Source: Micromonospora okii
Lineage (GTDB): Bacteria > Actinomycetota > Actinomycetes > Mycobacteriales > Micromonosporaceae
Assembly (NCBI RefSeq): GCF_020884795.1
Contig: NZ_BBZF01000025.1
Span: 62,001 to 126,000 of the forward strand
Direction: 5' to 3'
DNA length: 64,000 bases
Shown here: one piece after another, positions 46,485-54,878 of the stretch
Numbering within the stretch: the stretch's first letter is position 1
Layout of the letters: each line of letters opens with the position of its first letter
Notes under the pieces: model-generated
The model's database searches: none
What the model was told of the DNA's origin: nothing
What the model saw: only the letters and a program-made list of their open reading frames with translations
Program-made: the position numbers and the translations under genes

Positions 46485-46549
46485 CACTGGACCGGCGGTC
46501 GGTGCGGGCGCGCCGCGACCGGCGCCGCGTCCACCGTGTAGGAGGGGTG

Positions 46550-46915
46550 ATGTCGGAGCTCGTGTCGGCGATACCCACCCTGGCCGCCACCGACGTGCCG
46601 TCCACGATGGCGTTCTGGGTGAACAGGCTCGGCTTCCGGGTTTCGTTCAGCGTCGACGGGTTCGCGGCCGTGGTACGGGACCGGGTCAAGCTCTACATCC
46701 GGGCGGGTTCGGCCGACGCGGTCGCGGAGACCTGGATCGCCGTGCGTGGGCTCGATGAACTGCATGCGGAGTGGTCGGGCCGCCTGCCGTGCCTCATCGA
46801 AGCCGGCGTGGAGCCGGGACTGAGCCCGATCGGTCGGCAGCTGTGGGGCAGGGAGTGCCTCCTGCGGGACCGGGCCGGAAACCTGATCCATGTCATCGAA
46901 GAGCCCGCGAGCTGA
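46550..46915 (+). CDS. blmA: Bleomycin-binding resistance protein (VOC fold, BlmA-like)
   Basis: 121 aa from ATG at 46550 with GGAGGGG just before it; the frame extends up only as non-coding sequence. Ble/BlmA-type VOC protein: IPTLAATDVPSTMAFWVNRL starts the fold and carries Pro at position 9, the residue needed for domain swapping in BlmA and Sh Ble. The family's end pattern (ECLLRDRAGNLIHVIEE) is present. These proteins bind and sequester the drug in the cytoplasm as dimers, so this is the likely self-resistance gene, and the best single indication that the product belongs to the bleomycin group. It opens a plus-strand group with an ACP and a BtrH-like gene. Confidence 0.9.
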   Translation: MSELVSAIPTLAATDVPSTMAFWVNRLGFRVSFSVDGFAAVVRDRVKLYIRAGSADAVAETWIAVRGLDELHAEWSGRLPCLIEAGVEPGLSPIGRQLWGRECLLRDRAGNLIHVIEEPAS

Positions 46916-46971
46916 GGGTTCGGCTGCTCCGGCGGAAAGTGCCGACGGCGTGGGACGAAGGAGTGGCGACC

Positions 46972-47304
46972 ATGATCATCGAGTCCCCGGTGGACACGCC
47001 GTCGGTCCCCTGGCATCCGCGGTACGAGCAGGTGCTGCGCGAGCACCTGCCCGACGCCGCCGCGACGCTGCGTGGGTCGGACAGCCTGTTCGACCTCGGC
47101 CTCGATTCGTTCGACATGGTCGAGCTCCTTGTCGCACTGGAAGCGGCGTTCGGGGTGATCTTCCCCGATGAGACCCTGACCGCGGACACCTTCGCCACGG
47201 TCGGCTCACTCTGGGCTGCCCTCGCCGAGCTGCTTCCCACTCCGCCCGACGGGCTCGCCGACAACTCGCCGCCCCGCGCGGACGATCGCTCCGGGGGACG
47301 CTGA
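46972..47304 (+). CDS. Acyl carrier protein (free-standing)
   Basis: 110 aa, GAAGGAGTGG before the ATG at 46972. A carrier domain with the standard motif LFDLGLDSFDMVELL (Ser near 45). The C-terminal 25 residues after helix IV are polar and probably unstructured. It is followed after 1 nt by the BtrH-like acyltransferase gene (GTG at 47306). In butirosin synthesis BtrH takes its acyl group from the ACP BtrI, so this ACP is the natural donor partner of the next gene. Confidence 0.88.
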   Translation: MIIESPVDTPSVPWHPRYEQVLREHLPDAAATLRGSDSLFDLGLDSFDMVELLVALEAAFGVIFPDETLTADTFATVGSLWAALAELLPTPPDGLADNSPPRADDRSGGR

Positions 47305-47305
47305 C

Positions 47306-48298
47306 GTGCCGCGACTGCAGTCCTACGACAACGGACTCGACTGCTTCGCCGACACCTACACGATGCTCCTGGCCGACCTCGGGTTGGACGCACGGGTCCT
47401 CGGCGAGGACTGGGGCTACCACTACGCCCGCGCAGCCGGAGAGCAACTGCCGTTCATGCAGATCCGGATAATGCGGCGGGCCTACGACGAGGCCATCCGA
47501 CACTGGTACGGCATCGGCGAGCGGCGGATCAGCCACGGCAGCCTGGACGACATGTGGCGGCACCTCCAGCGCGTCGTCGCCAACGGCCGGTGCGTGGCCG
47601 TGCAGGTCGACACCTTCGCGTACCCCCATTCACTGTTCTACCAGCGCATCCACCACTTGCACCGGATCGTGGTCACCCACCTGCGGCCGGGGGAGGCGCA
47701 CGTCGTCGATCAATTGCCGGGCCGGCCGTTCAACGGTTGGCTGCCGGCGGCCACCCTGGACGCCGCGGTGTCCACCGAGGCGCTGTCGGCGCGGTTCTCA
47801 CCGGTCGGCGGCGCGCGATGCACGGTCGACCTGCCGCGTCCGGTGGCCGTGACGCCGTCCGAACCGGCACGGCTGCGCGCTGCTCTGAACGAGACGGTTG
47901 TCCGCTACCTCAACGGGAACGGGACCGACCCGCCCGGCTGGTGGGCCGCCCAGCAGTTCCTGGCGGACGTCGAGCGGTACGCGGGCGTCGTGACGGTGGT
48001 CGAGGACCGGGTAGTCGCGCACGGGGTGAACTTCCTCGGATCGCTGGCCAAGCAGCGCCGCCAGAACCGGCTGTTCCTCGATTTCGTCGGGGACCAGATC
48101 GGCGTCGACCTCGGGCCGTCTGCCACGCGGTTCCAGCAATTCTCCGAGCAGTTGGACAAGCTGCGCGCGGTGTTCTTCTTCGGTGCCTCCGCCGGCCGGC
48201 CCCCGGCGGATTTCGTCGGCCGGGTCGTCGCCCGGTTGCGTGAACTGCTCGCCGCCGAGCGCCAGGCTGTGCGGGAGCTCGCCGCGGCGGTGCGTTGA
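47306..48298 (+). CDS. BtrH-like acyltransferase
   Basis: 330 aa from GTG at 47306. The N-terminal 160 residues match the BtrH N-terminal family: [21 protein letters not shown] with a conserved Cys near 12, then [11 protein letters not shown], then the cavity strands [14 protein letters not shown] and [18 protein letters not shown]. BtrH is a cysteine-protease-fold acyltransferase that moves the ACP-bound amino-hydroxybutyryl group onto ribostamycin. The rest of the protein (200-330) is helical. By analogy it should move an ACP-bound acyl group to an amine of the product. The convergent A-domain gene ends 4 nt away. Confidence 0.72.
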
Positions 48299-48302
48299 GT
48301 AG

Positions 48303-50021
48303 CTACCGGGCTTGCTCCTGGGGCGACCTGCCCGCGGCCCGGTCGGCCAACCGTCGCCGGTCCACCTTTCCGTTACCCGTCAGCGGCAGCTCGGCGATGG
48401 CCTCGATGCGAGCCGGCACCATGTAGCGGGGCAGCCGCAGCCGCAGGGCCTGGCGTACCTCGCGGGGGTCGACGTCGGAGCCCGTGCAGAAGGCGTGCAG
48501 CCGCCGGCGGTCGGCCGTCGGAACCACCACCGCCTCCTCGATCCCGTGGTGGGAGCGCAGCGCGGCCTCCACCTCGCCCAGCTCGACCCGGGCGCCGCCG
48601 AGCTGCACCTGCTGGTCGAGTCGCTCCAGGTGCACCCAGGTGCCGGCCTCTCGGCGGACCCGGTCGCCGGTGCGGTACCACGCCCGCGAGGGCATCCGGC
48701 CCCGGGCCGCGTCCGTTCCACTCCCGTCGTCGAAGACGAAACTGTCGGCGTTGTCGGTCCGGTCCATGTAGCCGTCGAAGCGCTGGACACCGCGTACCCA
48801 CAGCTCCCCGTCGGTGGCGACATCTCCACTAGCGTCCACCACCCGGCTCTCCAGGTGCGGATAGACCTCGCCGATCGGTACCGTCCCGTTGCTGGTCTCC
48901 GGCCATCGGGAGGCGTCGGCCGGCACCCTATAGCCGGCGCAGGCCACTGTGAGCTCGGTGGGGCCGTAGACGTTCTCCACGCGCGACCCGGGCGCGGCCC
49001 GGGACCAGGCCCGCGCCTGACCCCAGGTCAGCTGGTCCCCGATGAACATCGACCATCGCAGCCCGGGCATGGACGCCGGGGGCAGTCCGTCCACGAACGT
49101 CGCGAGGGTGACCGCCGAGGGCACAGAGAACCAGTGGGTGACGCCCCGCTGGCGCACGTACCGCGCCGGGCGGACGAGCTCATTTCCGTTGACCGCCACC
49201 ACCGTGGCTCCCGACACCCAGGCCGCGAAGAGGTCGAACACCGACGGGTCGAACACCAGGTCGAACGTCTGGGACAGGCGGCTCTCCGGCCCGATCTCGA
49301 AACGTTCGACGCTGTGGGTCAGATACGCCAGCGCACTGCGGTGTGTGATCGGCACTCCCTTCGGGGTGCCTGAGCTGCCGGAGGTGAAGAGCACGTACGC
49401 GGGATCGTCCGGGCCGGCCGGGTCGGCGTCGCCGTTGCTCAGCCGCCGGTGGGTGACCGCCACGGACAGGTCGAGCACGGGTATCCCGCCCTGCCGCAGC
49501 GCCCGGACCAACTGCGGGGCGGCGGCCTCGGCCGCCAGTACGGTCGCCACGCCGGCGGTGGAGGCCATTGCCATCGATCGTTGGACGGGGTGCTCGGGGT
49601 CCAGCGGCACGACGGTCGAGCCGCAGCGCAGCGCGGCGAGATACCCCGCGAAGGTCAGGGCCCCGCGTCCGGCGCACAGGCCGACCGGTTGCCCACGGCC
49701 ACCGGCCCGGACCAGGGCTTTGCCGATGGCGCCCGCCGCCGCCCACAGTTGTGCGTAGGTCAGCACGGATGATCCGCAGTCGACGGCGATCCGGTCCCCG
49801 AAGCGCCGCACCGCAGCCTCGACCAGCTCAGTCAAAGTCGTGCCGGAGAGCGTCCACTGGGTCAACGTCGGCCGCCCCTGATCGGGATCATCGGCCCGGT
49901 GGTTCGAGACGGCCGGCGGGCGGTCGTCGAAGGCTCGCTGGCTCCGCCGGTCGACGGCGCGGTCGCCGGTTGGCGACCCACCGAGCGCACGGTCACCGGG
50001 GTCATGCTCCACATTGTGCAC
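48303..50021 (-). CDS. Stand-alone adenylation domain
   Basis: 572 aa. Complete A domain without a carrier: VLFTSGSSGTPKG (A3) near 210, ENVYGPTELTVA (A5) near 340, WYRTGDRVRR (A7) and GNGKVDRRRL (A10) near the end. The pocket by hand alignment reads D-P-F-F-M-I-V-V-A, which fits no amino-acid code I know. It is the only free amino-acid-type A domain in the window and could load one of the lone ACPs, or the PCP of the gene at 12122, which has no A domain of its own. The GTG at 50021 gives about 50 extra N-terminal residues before the A-domain fold, so the true start may be further in; no good ribosome site decides it. Confidence 0.82.
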   Translation of the reverse strand: MHNVEHDPGDRALGGSPTGDRAVDRRSQRAFDDRPPAVSNHRADDPDQGRPTLTQWTLSGTTLTELVEAAVRRFGDRIAVDCGSSVLTYAQLWAAAGAIGKALVRAGGRGQPVGLCAGRGALTFAGYLAALRCGSTVVPLDPEHPVQRSMAMASTAGVATVLAAEAAAPQLVRALRQGGIPVLDLSVAVTHRRLSNGDADPAGPDDPAYVLFTSGSSGTPKGVPITHRSALAYLTHSVERFEIGPESRLSQTFDLVFDPSVFDLFAAWVSGATVVAVNGNELVRPARYVRQRGVTHWFSVPSAVTLATFVDGLPPASMPGLRWSMFIGDQLTWGQARAWSRAAPGSRVENVYGPTELTVACAGYRVPADASRWPETSNGTVPIGEVYPHLESRVVDASGDVATDGELWVRGVQRFDGYMDRTDNADSFVFDDGSGTDAARGRMPSRAWYRTGDRVRREAGTWVHLERLDQQVQLGGARVELGEVEAALRSHHGIEEAVVVPTADRRRLHAFCTGSDVDPREVRQALRLRLPRYMVPARIEAIAELPLTGNGKVDRRRLADRAAGRSPQEQAR

Positions 50022-50098
50022 GACCTAACTCGACATCGCCGGTGCTATCGTGATCAAAGCTTGCATTCGCTGCCGGACCGCCGACCGCGGAGGACGAG

Positions 50099-52036
50099 AT
50101 GGGTGAAGCCAGGGTGACCCGCGCACCGCTGACCCACAGCCAGGCGGAGATGTGGCGTGACACCCTCGAGACCCCGGTCGAGTACGCCCACCTGTGGAAC
50201 CTGGTACGTCCGGTGTCGTTGCCAGACGGCGTCGGTCTGGACGAGATCGCCTCGGCCCTGCACCTCATGGTGTCCCGCCACCAGAGCCTACGGACGACAG
50301 TGGATGTCGGCGACGACGGGGAGTCCGTGCAGGTCATCCATCCGCCGGCCGGCGTCGATTTCGTGGTGCGCGAGGTGCCGGCCGTCGCCGACGACGTGTT
50401 GGACGAGCAGATCGCCGCCGCCACAGCCCAGCACATTGACATCCGCCGCGCACTGCCGTGCCGAGCCACCGTCCTCACCGTCCAGGACAGTCCGCGGCAC
50501 CTCCTGCTCGTCGTGCACCATATGGCGGCCACGCTGCGGACCCTCGCGGTGGCCGTCGATGACTTCCTGCGGCACCTCAGTTCCATCCGGGGCGACGTCG
50601 AATGGGACGGGCTCCCGGTGCCGATGCAGCCCGTCGACCGGGCCACCCGCGAACGGTCCGTGGCCGGGCTGCGCATCGCCGAACGGTGTGCCCGGCAGCG
50701 GTTGGACACCTTGCTGCGGCTGCCGAACACCTCGTTCCCGTACTTCCGTGAGCCGGTGCGCGGGGCGCGGACGGTTGCGGTCCACATGTGGTCGCGGGCG
50801 CTCGCGGTGGCGCTCCAGGAGGTCCGTCGCCGGCTGGGCGTCTCCGGCGCTGCGGTGCTGTTCGGCGCGTGCAACGTGCTCATCGGCGCGTTTACCGGGC
50901 ACCGTCTCGGGTGGGAGATGATCCTGGACAAGGGCCCGCTGAGTCGGGCCCGACCGCTGGTGGAGTTCAACGTGGCGAACGCACACGTAATCTTCGACCC
51001 GGCGGGGCGGGCGAGCGTCGTGGACGTGGTGCGGGCCGTCTGGACCGAGTGCATGGTGGCGCTGCGGCACGCGCACTACGACCCGCACCTCGTGCTTGAA
51101 GGCCGAGCCGACGTCTACCGGCGGCGGAACACACGAGTGCAGCCAGAATTGTGCTTCAACTACGCGGTCGAGAGCATGGATCCGGACGGAGCCGGCGGCC
51201 CGCCGTCCGGGTCTGCTCGTGCGCTGCTCAGCGACACCCGGCTGTACCCGCGTGACGAGGGTCCGCCGATCGGATACGTCGCGGTGATGGTCCGACCGGC
51301 GTTCGAGCAGCGCGGGCGCTCGGTGGCCGACAGCGGCATCGACCTGAACCTCGTCGGGGTCTCCGTCACCGCCGACACCACGCTGATCCCGACGGCCGAC
51401 ATCAACCGCATCCTGCTCGGCGTGGAACAGCTGGTCTGCCGACTGGCCGAGCAGGACGACATCCCACTCTCCGCCGTCGCCGCCGCCGTTCAGGAGCACG
51501 ACTGGCCCCGGCAGCCCGACTGGGCGCGGCTGTCCGGCGACCGATGGGTAGACCTCGAGGCCACCGGCCGGCTGCTGCGCGGCCACCCGCAGATCGTCGA
51601 CGGTCGACTGACCGTCGACGACCCCGGCGGCGTGCTGGTGGCGCACGTACGGACCCGCGGGCCGCATCCGGACGCGTCGCAGCTGCGCGAGTACTGCCTG
51701 AGTCGGCTGGACGAGCCCGGTGTCGTCGTGCCCGACCAGTTCGTCTGTTCTGCGGATAGCGGAACGGGTCCGCCGGAACCGTCTCCCGGAGCGGAGCCAA
51801 TGGCGGCCGTCGACGTTCTGGTCGAGGCGATCGCCCGAGCCAACCGGCTCTCCGCCGTCGACCCGGCGCTGGACTATGTCGCCGCGGGTGGCCGGGCCCG
51901 GTTTGTTCCCGCCATCCAGCGAAGGCTCCTCGTCCTCGGCTGGCAAGGGCTTCGCTCCGACGATCTGTTCAGTCCCAAGCCGATCCGGCAGGTGGCGGCC
52001 GGCCTGGACCGGATCGCGGTCGAGGCCGCTACCTGA
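50099..52036 (+). CDS. Decayed NRPS module: C-like domain, A remnant, serine-less carrier
   Basis: 645 aa from ATG at 50099 (GGAGGACG before it). The first 450 residues are a condensation-domain relative with HHMAATL where HHxxxDG is usual: the two His remain but the Asp-Gly pair is lost. Residues 470-560 look like an A-domain C-terminal lobe (WVDLEATGRLLRGHPQIVDG, LREYCLSRLDEPGVVVPDQF) with no A10 lysine. Residues 570-640 are a carrier-like helix bundle whose GGDS motif reads GGRA, so no phosphopantetheine can be attached. The length is near the 688 aa I recall for the discrete C protein BlmXI, proposed to add the terminal amine. Whether it is active is unclear. Confidence 0.72.
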   Translation: MGEARVTRAPLTHSQAEMWRDTLETPVEYAHLWNLVRPVSLPDGVGLDEIASALHLMVSRHQSLRTTVDVGDDGESVQVIHPPAGVDFVVREVPAVADDVLDEQIAAATAQHIDIRRALPCRATVLTVQDSPRHLLLVVHHMAATLRTLAVAVDDFLRHLSSIRGDVEWDGLPVPMQPVDRATRERSVAGLRIAERCARQRLDTLLRLPNTSFPYFREPVRGARTVAVHMWSRALAVALQEVRRRLGVSGAAVLFGACNVLIGAFTGHRLGWEMILDKGPLSRARPLVEFNVANAHVIFDPAGRASVVDVVRAVWTECMVALRHAHYDPHLVLEGRADVYRRRNTRVQPELCFNYAVESMDPDGAGGPPSGSARALLSDTRLYPRDEGPPIGYVAVMVRPAFEQRGRSVADSGIDLNLVGVSVTADTTLIPTADINRILLGVEQLVCRLAEQDDIPLSAVAAAVQEHDWPRQPDWARLSGDRWVDLEATGRLLRGHPQIVDGRLTVDDPGGVLVAHVRTRGPHPDASQLREYCLSRLDEPGVVVPDQFVCSADSGTGPPEPSPGAEPMAAVDVLVEAIARANRLSAVDPALDYVAAGGRARFVPAIQRRLLVLGWQGLRSDDLFSPKPIRQVAAGLDRIAVEAAT

Positions 52037-52060
52037 GCGGAGCTGGACCAGAGGAAGAAC

Positions 52061-52732
52061 ATGAGGGACCGGACGACCGCGCACATCGTGTGGGACTGGA
52101 ACGGAACGCTGCGGGACGACAACTGGGTGCTCGTGCGGTCCGCGCAGGACGCCTTCGCCGCGATCGGACTGCCGCCGTTCCCTATGGCGAGCTACCAGAA
52201 GCACCACCAGCGCGCGGACTTCTTCGCCCGCTTGGCCGGTCGTCCGCTGACGCGAGCCGAGGAGCGGGAGCTCACCCGACAGTTCTCCGCCGCCTACCAG
52301 CTGCACAACCGGCGGGCGGGCCTGCGCCGGTCAGCAACGCGGGTGCTCGACCAGTGGCGGGCGGCGGGACGAACCCAGTCCGTGTTGTCGCTCTCCCCGC
52401 ATGCAACCCTGGTCGCGGAGGTCGCCGCAGCCCAGCTCCGGGAGATGTTCGCGATCGTGCACGGCCGCCCTGCGGACGGCGTCTCGACCAAGGCTGTCCA
52501 TCTGCGCCGGCATCTCGCTCTGCTGGCAGCCTCCGCCGGGCGCGTTGTCCTTGTCGGTGATACTCCGGACGACGTACGCGCGGCACGCGCGTGTCAGGTG
52601 CCGGTCCTGCTCTTTCACGACGTCGAGCACCAGGTGTACAGCCAGTCCCGGCTGCTGGCGCTCCGCGTACCGATCGTGCAGCGTCTGGACGACGTTGCCG
52701 CCCGGGTGCTGGACCTGCTGTCGGACGGTTGA
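52061..52732 (+). CDS. HAD-family hydrolase
   Basis: 223 aa from ATG at 52061. HAD phosphatase fold: nucleophile loop VWDWNGTLRDD near 12, where the second Asp of the usual DxD is Asn, as in some members; motif II is in SVLSLSP near 107, motif III Lys near 140 and motif IV in VLVGDTPDDVRAA near 165. Lies 24 nt behind the decayed NRPS gene and 34 nt from the convergent transglutaminase-like gene. The substrate is unknown; a phosphorylated sugar or amino alcohol of the pathway would suit. Confidence 0.8.
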   Translation: MRDRTTAHIVWDWNGTLRDDNWVLVRSAQDAFAAIGLPPFPMASYQKHHQRADFFARLAGRPLTRAEERELTRQFSAAYQLHNRRAGLRRSATRVLDQWRAAGRTQSVLSLSPHATLVAEVAAAQLREMFAIVHGRPADGVSTKAVHLRRHLALLAASAGRVVLVGDTPDDVRAARACQVPVLLFHDVEHQVYSQSRLLALRVPIVQRLDDVAARVLDLLSDG

Positions 52733-52766
52733 CCCCCGCAGGCGGCGGTGGCGACCAGCCGGGGGG

Positions 52767-53708
52767 TCAGCCGTGGTCCGCGATGGACGTGATCCGCGTG
52801 ACCGGGTACACCGTCGTGTCGCCGTGCCTGATCAGTTCCAGGTACTCGTCGCTGATCCGCCAGAGCAGGCCCTGGGGCGAGCGGTTCGGCGGCCACTTGG
52901 CGGGGTCGATGATGCTCCAGCGAGCCAACGACTGCAGCAGGAAGGGATCGGCGGGCAGCCACCGGTCTTCGTCGCGCACCTCCGGCCAGACGTGTACCGA
53001 CGCATAGGGAGGAACCACGAAGTACCCGGCGGCGACGCGCATCGGCACACCGAGCCCGGTACCGGCACGGTGTAGGTGAAGGGCGGCCATGCGACAGTCG
53101 GCCAGGCCGGTTTCGGCGAGAAACCCGAGGTCGGTGTTGACCGGGTACGGCAGTAGATGGAACCGCAGCGGCCGGACGTGGTCGATCAGTGGGTCGAACC
53201 ACGCACCGAAATGATGCACATCGCTGTGCAACCGGATATCGAAGCTGTATGACCCTGGGGCATCCTCGCGAATGGTGCCGGGCCGGACGAGGTCCCGGAG
53301 TCTGGGGTGGAGCGAAAACCGACAGTCTTCGGGATGCCCCGGCGTCGGGCAGCTACCGGACAGGTTCAACCCGTAGCGGGTTTCACGCCCCGGCGCCAGC
53401 TTGGTCAGCGACTTGGCCCACCAGCGCATCGCCATCCGAGTGGGTGAACGCAGCGCGAACGTCAGCCCCACGTTGGCCAGATCCAGGTGGTCGAAGAGGA
53501 TGTCGGCACCGGTCTTCCGGTGCGGCAGACCGTGGGCCAGCAGCTGGCCCAGGAACTTCGGCCCGATCCGGTGGATCCGTGCGGCCTCCGCTCGACCCTC
53601 CAGGTATCGCCGAGCATGCTCGGGCACGAGACGGATCCGGTCGACCGTCTCGCGCACGAGCTCCGACGGGTGTTCCGAGTCGAGAATGTGGGCCTCCATA
53701 GCCGGCAT
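52767..53708 (-). CDS. Transglutaminase-like protein (copy 2)
   Basis: About 313 aa. The long frame starts at 53867, but the ATG codons at 53708 and 53699 are the likely starts. Same architecture as the protein at 44014: N-terminal 170-residue domain (RIGPKFLGQLLAHGLPHRKTG matches VRPALLDMLVGHGLPTRHLN of copy 1), then the triad with Cys in LADCRMAALHL, His in SVHVWPEV and Asp in WLPADPFLL. A carrier protein gene (53800) starts 91 nt away on the other strand, mirroring copy 1, which also sits beside an ACP. AdmF-like amide formation is possible. The pairwise match between the two copies is moderate, so they are probably old paralogues. Confidence 0.7.
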   Translation of the reverse strand: MPAMEAHILDSEHPSELVRETVDRIRLVPEHARRYLEGRAEAARIHRIGPKFLGQLLAHGLPHRKTGADILFDHLDLANVGLTFALRSPTRMAMRWWAKSLTKLAPGRETRYGLNLSGSCPTPGHPEDCRFSLHPRLRDLVRPGTIREDAPGSYSFDIRLHSDVHHFGAWFDPLIDHVRPLRFHLLPYPVNTDLGFLAETGLADCRMAALHLHRAGTGLGVPMRVAAGYFVVPPYASVHVWPEVRDEDRWLPADPFLLQSLARWSIIDPAKWPPNRSPQGLLWRISDEYLELIRHGDTTVYPVTRITSIADHG

Positions 53709-53799
53709 CGACTGTCGTACGATTGTACCGGCCGTCGGGTGACGGGCGGCGGATCGATCTCGGGTGCGCGGCCGGTGACTGACTCTGCGGGGGACGGGG

Positions 53800-54048
53800 G
53801 TGGTGGAGTTGCGGACCCGGGAACGCTTGACGTCGGTGTTCCGGTCGGCTCTGGATCTGGACGACAACGTGTCCGTGGAGTCGTTGCGGCACCGCGATCA
53901 TCCGAACTGGAACTCCGTGGGTCACCTCGCGCTGGTCGTCGCGATCGAGGACGAGTTCGACGTCGAGTTCGACACCGATCAGCTGATCGGCATGGATACT
54001 TTCCACACCGCCCTGCGCACGCTTGCTGGGCTGGGAGTCGCGGACTGA
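53800..54048 (+). CDS. Acyl carrier protein (free-standing, NS motif)
   Basis: 82 aa from GTG at 53800 (a second GTG follows directly). Carrier fold with HPNWNSVGHLALVVAIEDEF; Ser near 39 is preceded by Asn rather than Asp, as in the ACP at 44950. Neighbours are a divergent transglutaminase-like gene and the truncated LuxC-like reductase gene, whose ATG lies 26 nt past the ACP stop. An acyl-ACP that is reduced or transferred is implied. Confidence 0.85.
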   Translation: MVELRTRERLTSVFRSALDLDDNVSVESLRHRDHPNWNSVGHLALVVAIEDEFDVEFDTDQLIGMDTFHTALRTLAGLGVAD

Positions 54049-54074
54049 ACGGGCCCCTGTCCGACGTCATCGCG

Positions 54075-54878
54075 ATGATCTCGTACGACCGCGACCGCGA
54101 CCGCGACCGCGACCGCGACGGCACGGTGACGGCGGCCCTGAGCGAGGCCTGCGATCTCCGGCTGCTGTGGGGCGGTGACGACGCGGTCACCGAGCTGCGT
54201 GGGTTCCCGCTGCGTCCGGCGGCCCGTGATCTGACCTTCCCGCGCCGCTCGTCGCTGGCCGTGATCTCCGCCGCCGGATGGCTGGCGGCGTCGCCGACCG
54301 CCCGGCGAGCCGTCGCCGACGGCCTGTACGCCGACGCGTACCCCTTCGACCAGGCCGGGTGCGGCTCTCCGAGCACCATATTCTGGATCGGTGGGCCGGA
54401 CGAGGTGGGTGCCGCCCGGGAGGAGCTGATCGCACTGCTGCGTTCGGTGCTGCAGGCTCGACCTCCCGTAGTGCCCCCCGAGATGGCCGTGCAGAGGCGT
54501 GTGGCCGCGTACGGCCTCGCGATCGAGGGAATCGCCACCCAGGTGACATTCGAGGGGAATGCGGCCGTCCCCATCGACCTGTGGTCCGATGCCGAGCCGC
54601 TGCGGCGGTGGCTCGGCGCCGGTAGCTTCGTCCACACCCGGCTGAACCGGCTGGCTGACCTGTTGCCGCTCGTCCGGCGCAGTGACCAGACCCTGACCGA
54701 CCTCGGGTTCGACCCGGTCGAACTGCTCGACTTCGCCCGTCGGTGTGGTCGGCACGGTGTCGACCGCACCGTGCCGGTCGGCCGATCTCGTGATTTCGGG
54801 GCAACCTGGGACGGCTACGACCTGTTGCGGGAGTTCACCCGCGTGCTCTCCGTCGATCAGGGGGTGTCCGGAGCGTGA
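54075..54878 (+). CDS. LuxC-type acyl reductase, C-terminal half only
   Basis: 267 aa. LuxC family reductases (about 480 aa) turn activated acyl groups into aldehydes with NADPH. The sequence matches only their C-terminal half: RLLWGGDDAVTELRG near 35, FPRRSSLAVI, and the active-site region FDQAGCGSPSTIF with Cys near 95. The N-terminal half is missing and the space upstream is taken up by the ACP gene. The match begins immediately at the ATG, after which comes an Asp-Arg repeat (residues 5-15). It may be a non-functional remnant or a trimmed enzyme. No ribosome site is evident, and the frame is open upstream of the ATG. The next gene overlaps the stop by GTGA. Confidence 0.68.
   Translation: MISYDRDRDRDRDRDGTVTAALSEACDLRLLWGGDDAVTELRGFPLRPAARDLTFPRRSSLAVISAAGWLAASPTARRAVADGLYADAYPFDQAGCGSPSTIFWIGGPDEVGAAREELIALLRSVLQARPPVVPPEMAVQRRVAAYGLAIEGIATQVTFEGNAAVPIDLWSDAEPLRRWLGAGSFVHTRLNRLADLLPLVRRSDQTLTDLGFDPVELLDFARRCGRHGVDRTVPVGRSRDFGATWDGYDLLREFTRVLSVDQGVSGA
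54087..54119 (+). repeat. Hexanucleotide tandem repeat (GACCGC)5-GAC
   Basis: Five copies of GACCGC plus GAC, in frame within the LuxC-like gene, coding for alternating Asp-Arg. Slippage would change the protein by whole Asp-Arg pairs without a frameshift. Confidence 0.9.

Larger units (their letters stand above)
46236..46549. promoter_or_regulatory. Divergent intergenic region, promoter area for both flanking operons
   Basis: A 314 nt stretch with no credible gene separates the minus-strand oxygenase operon from the plus-strand resistance operon, so both promoters should lie here. A TTGACA (minus strand, 46426-46421) is a possible -35 element for the oxygenase, but no good -10 follows at the right distance. 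A plus-strand promoter and a palindrome are listed separately. Confidence 0.6.

Noticed and set aside
53718..53730. TACAAT on the minus strand as a promoter for transglutaminase-like copy 2
   Set aside because: No matching -35 at 16-18 bp and it would leave a leader of only a few bases.
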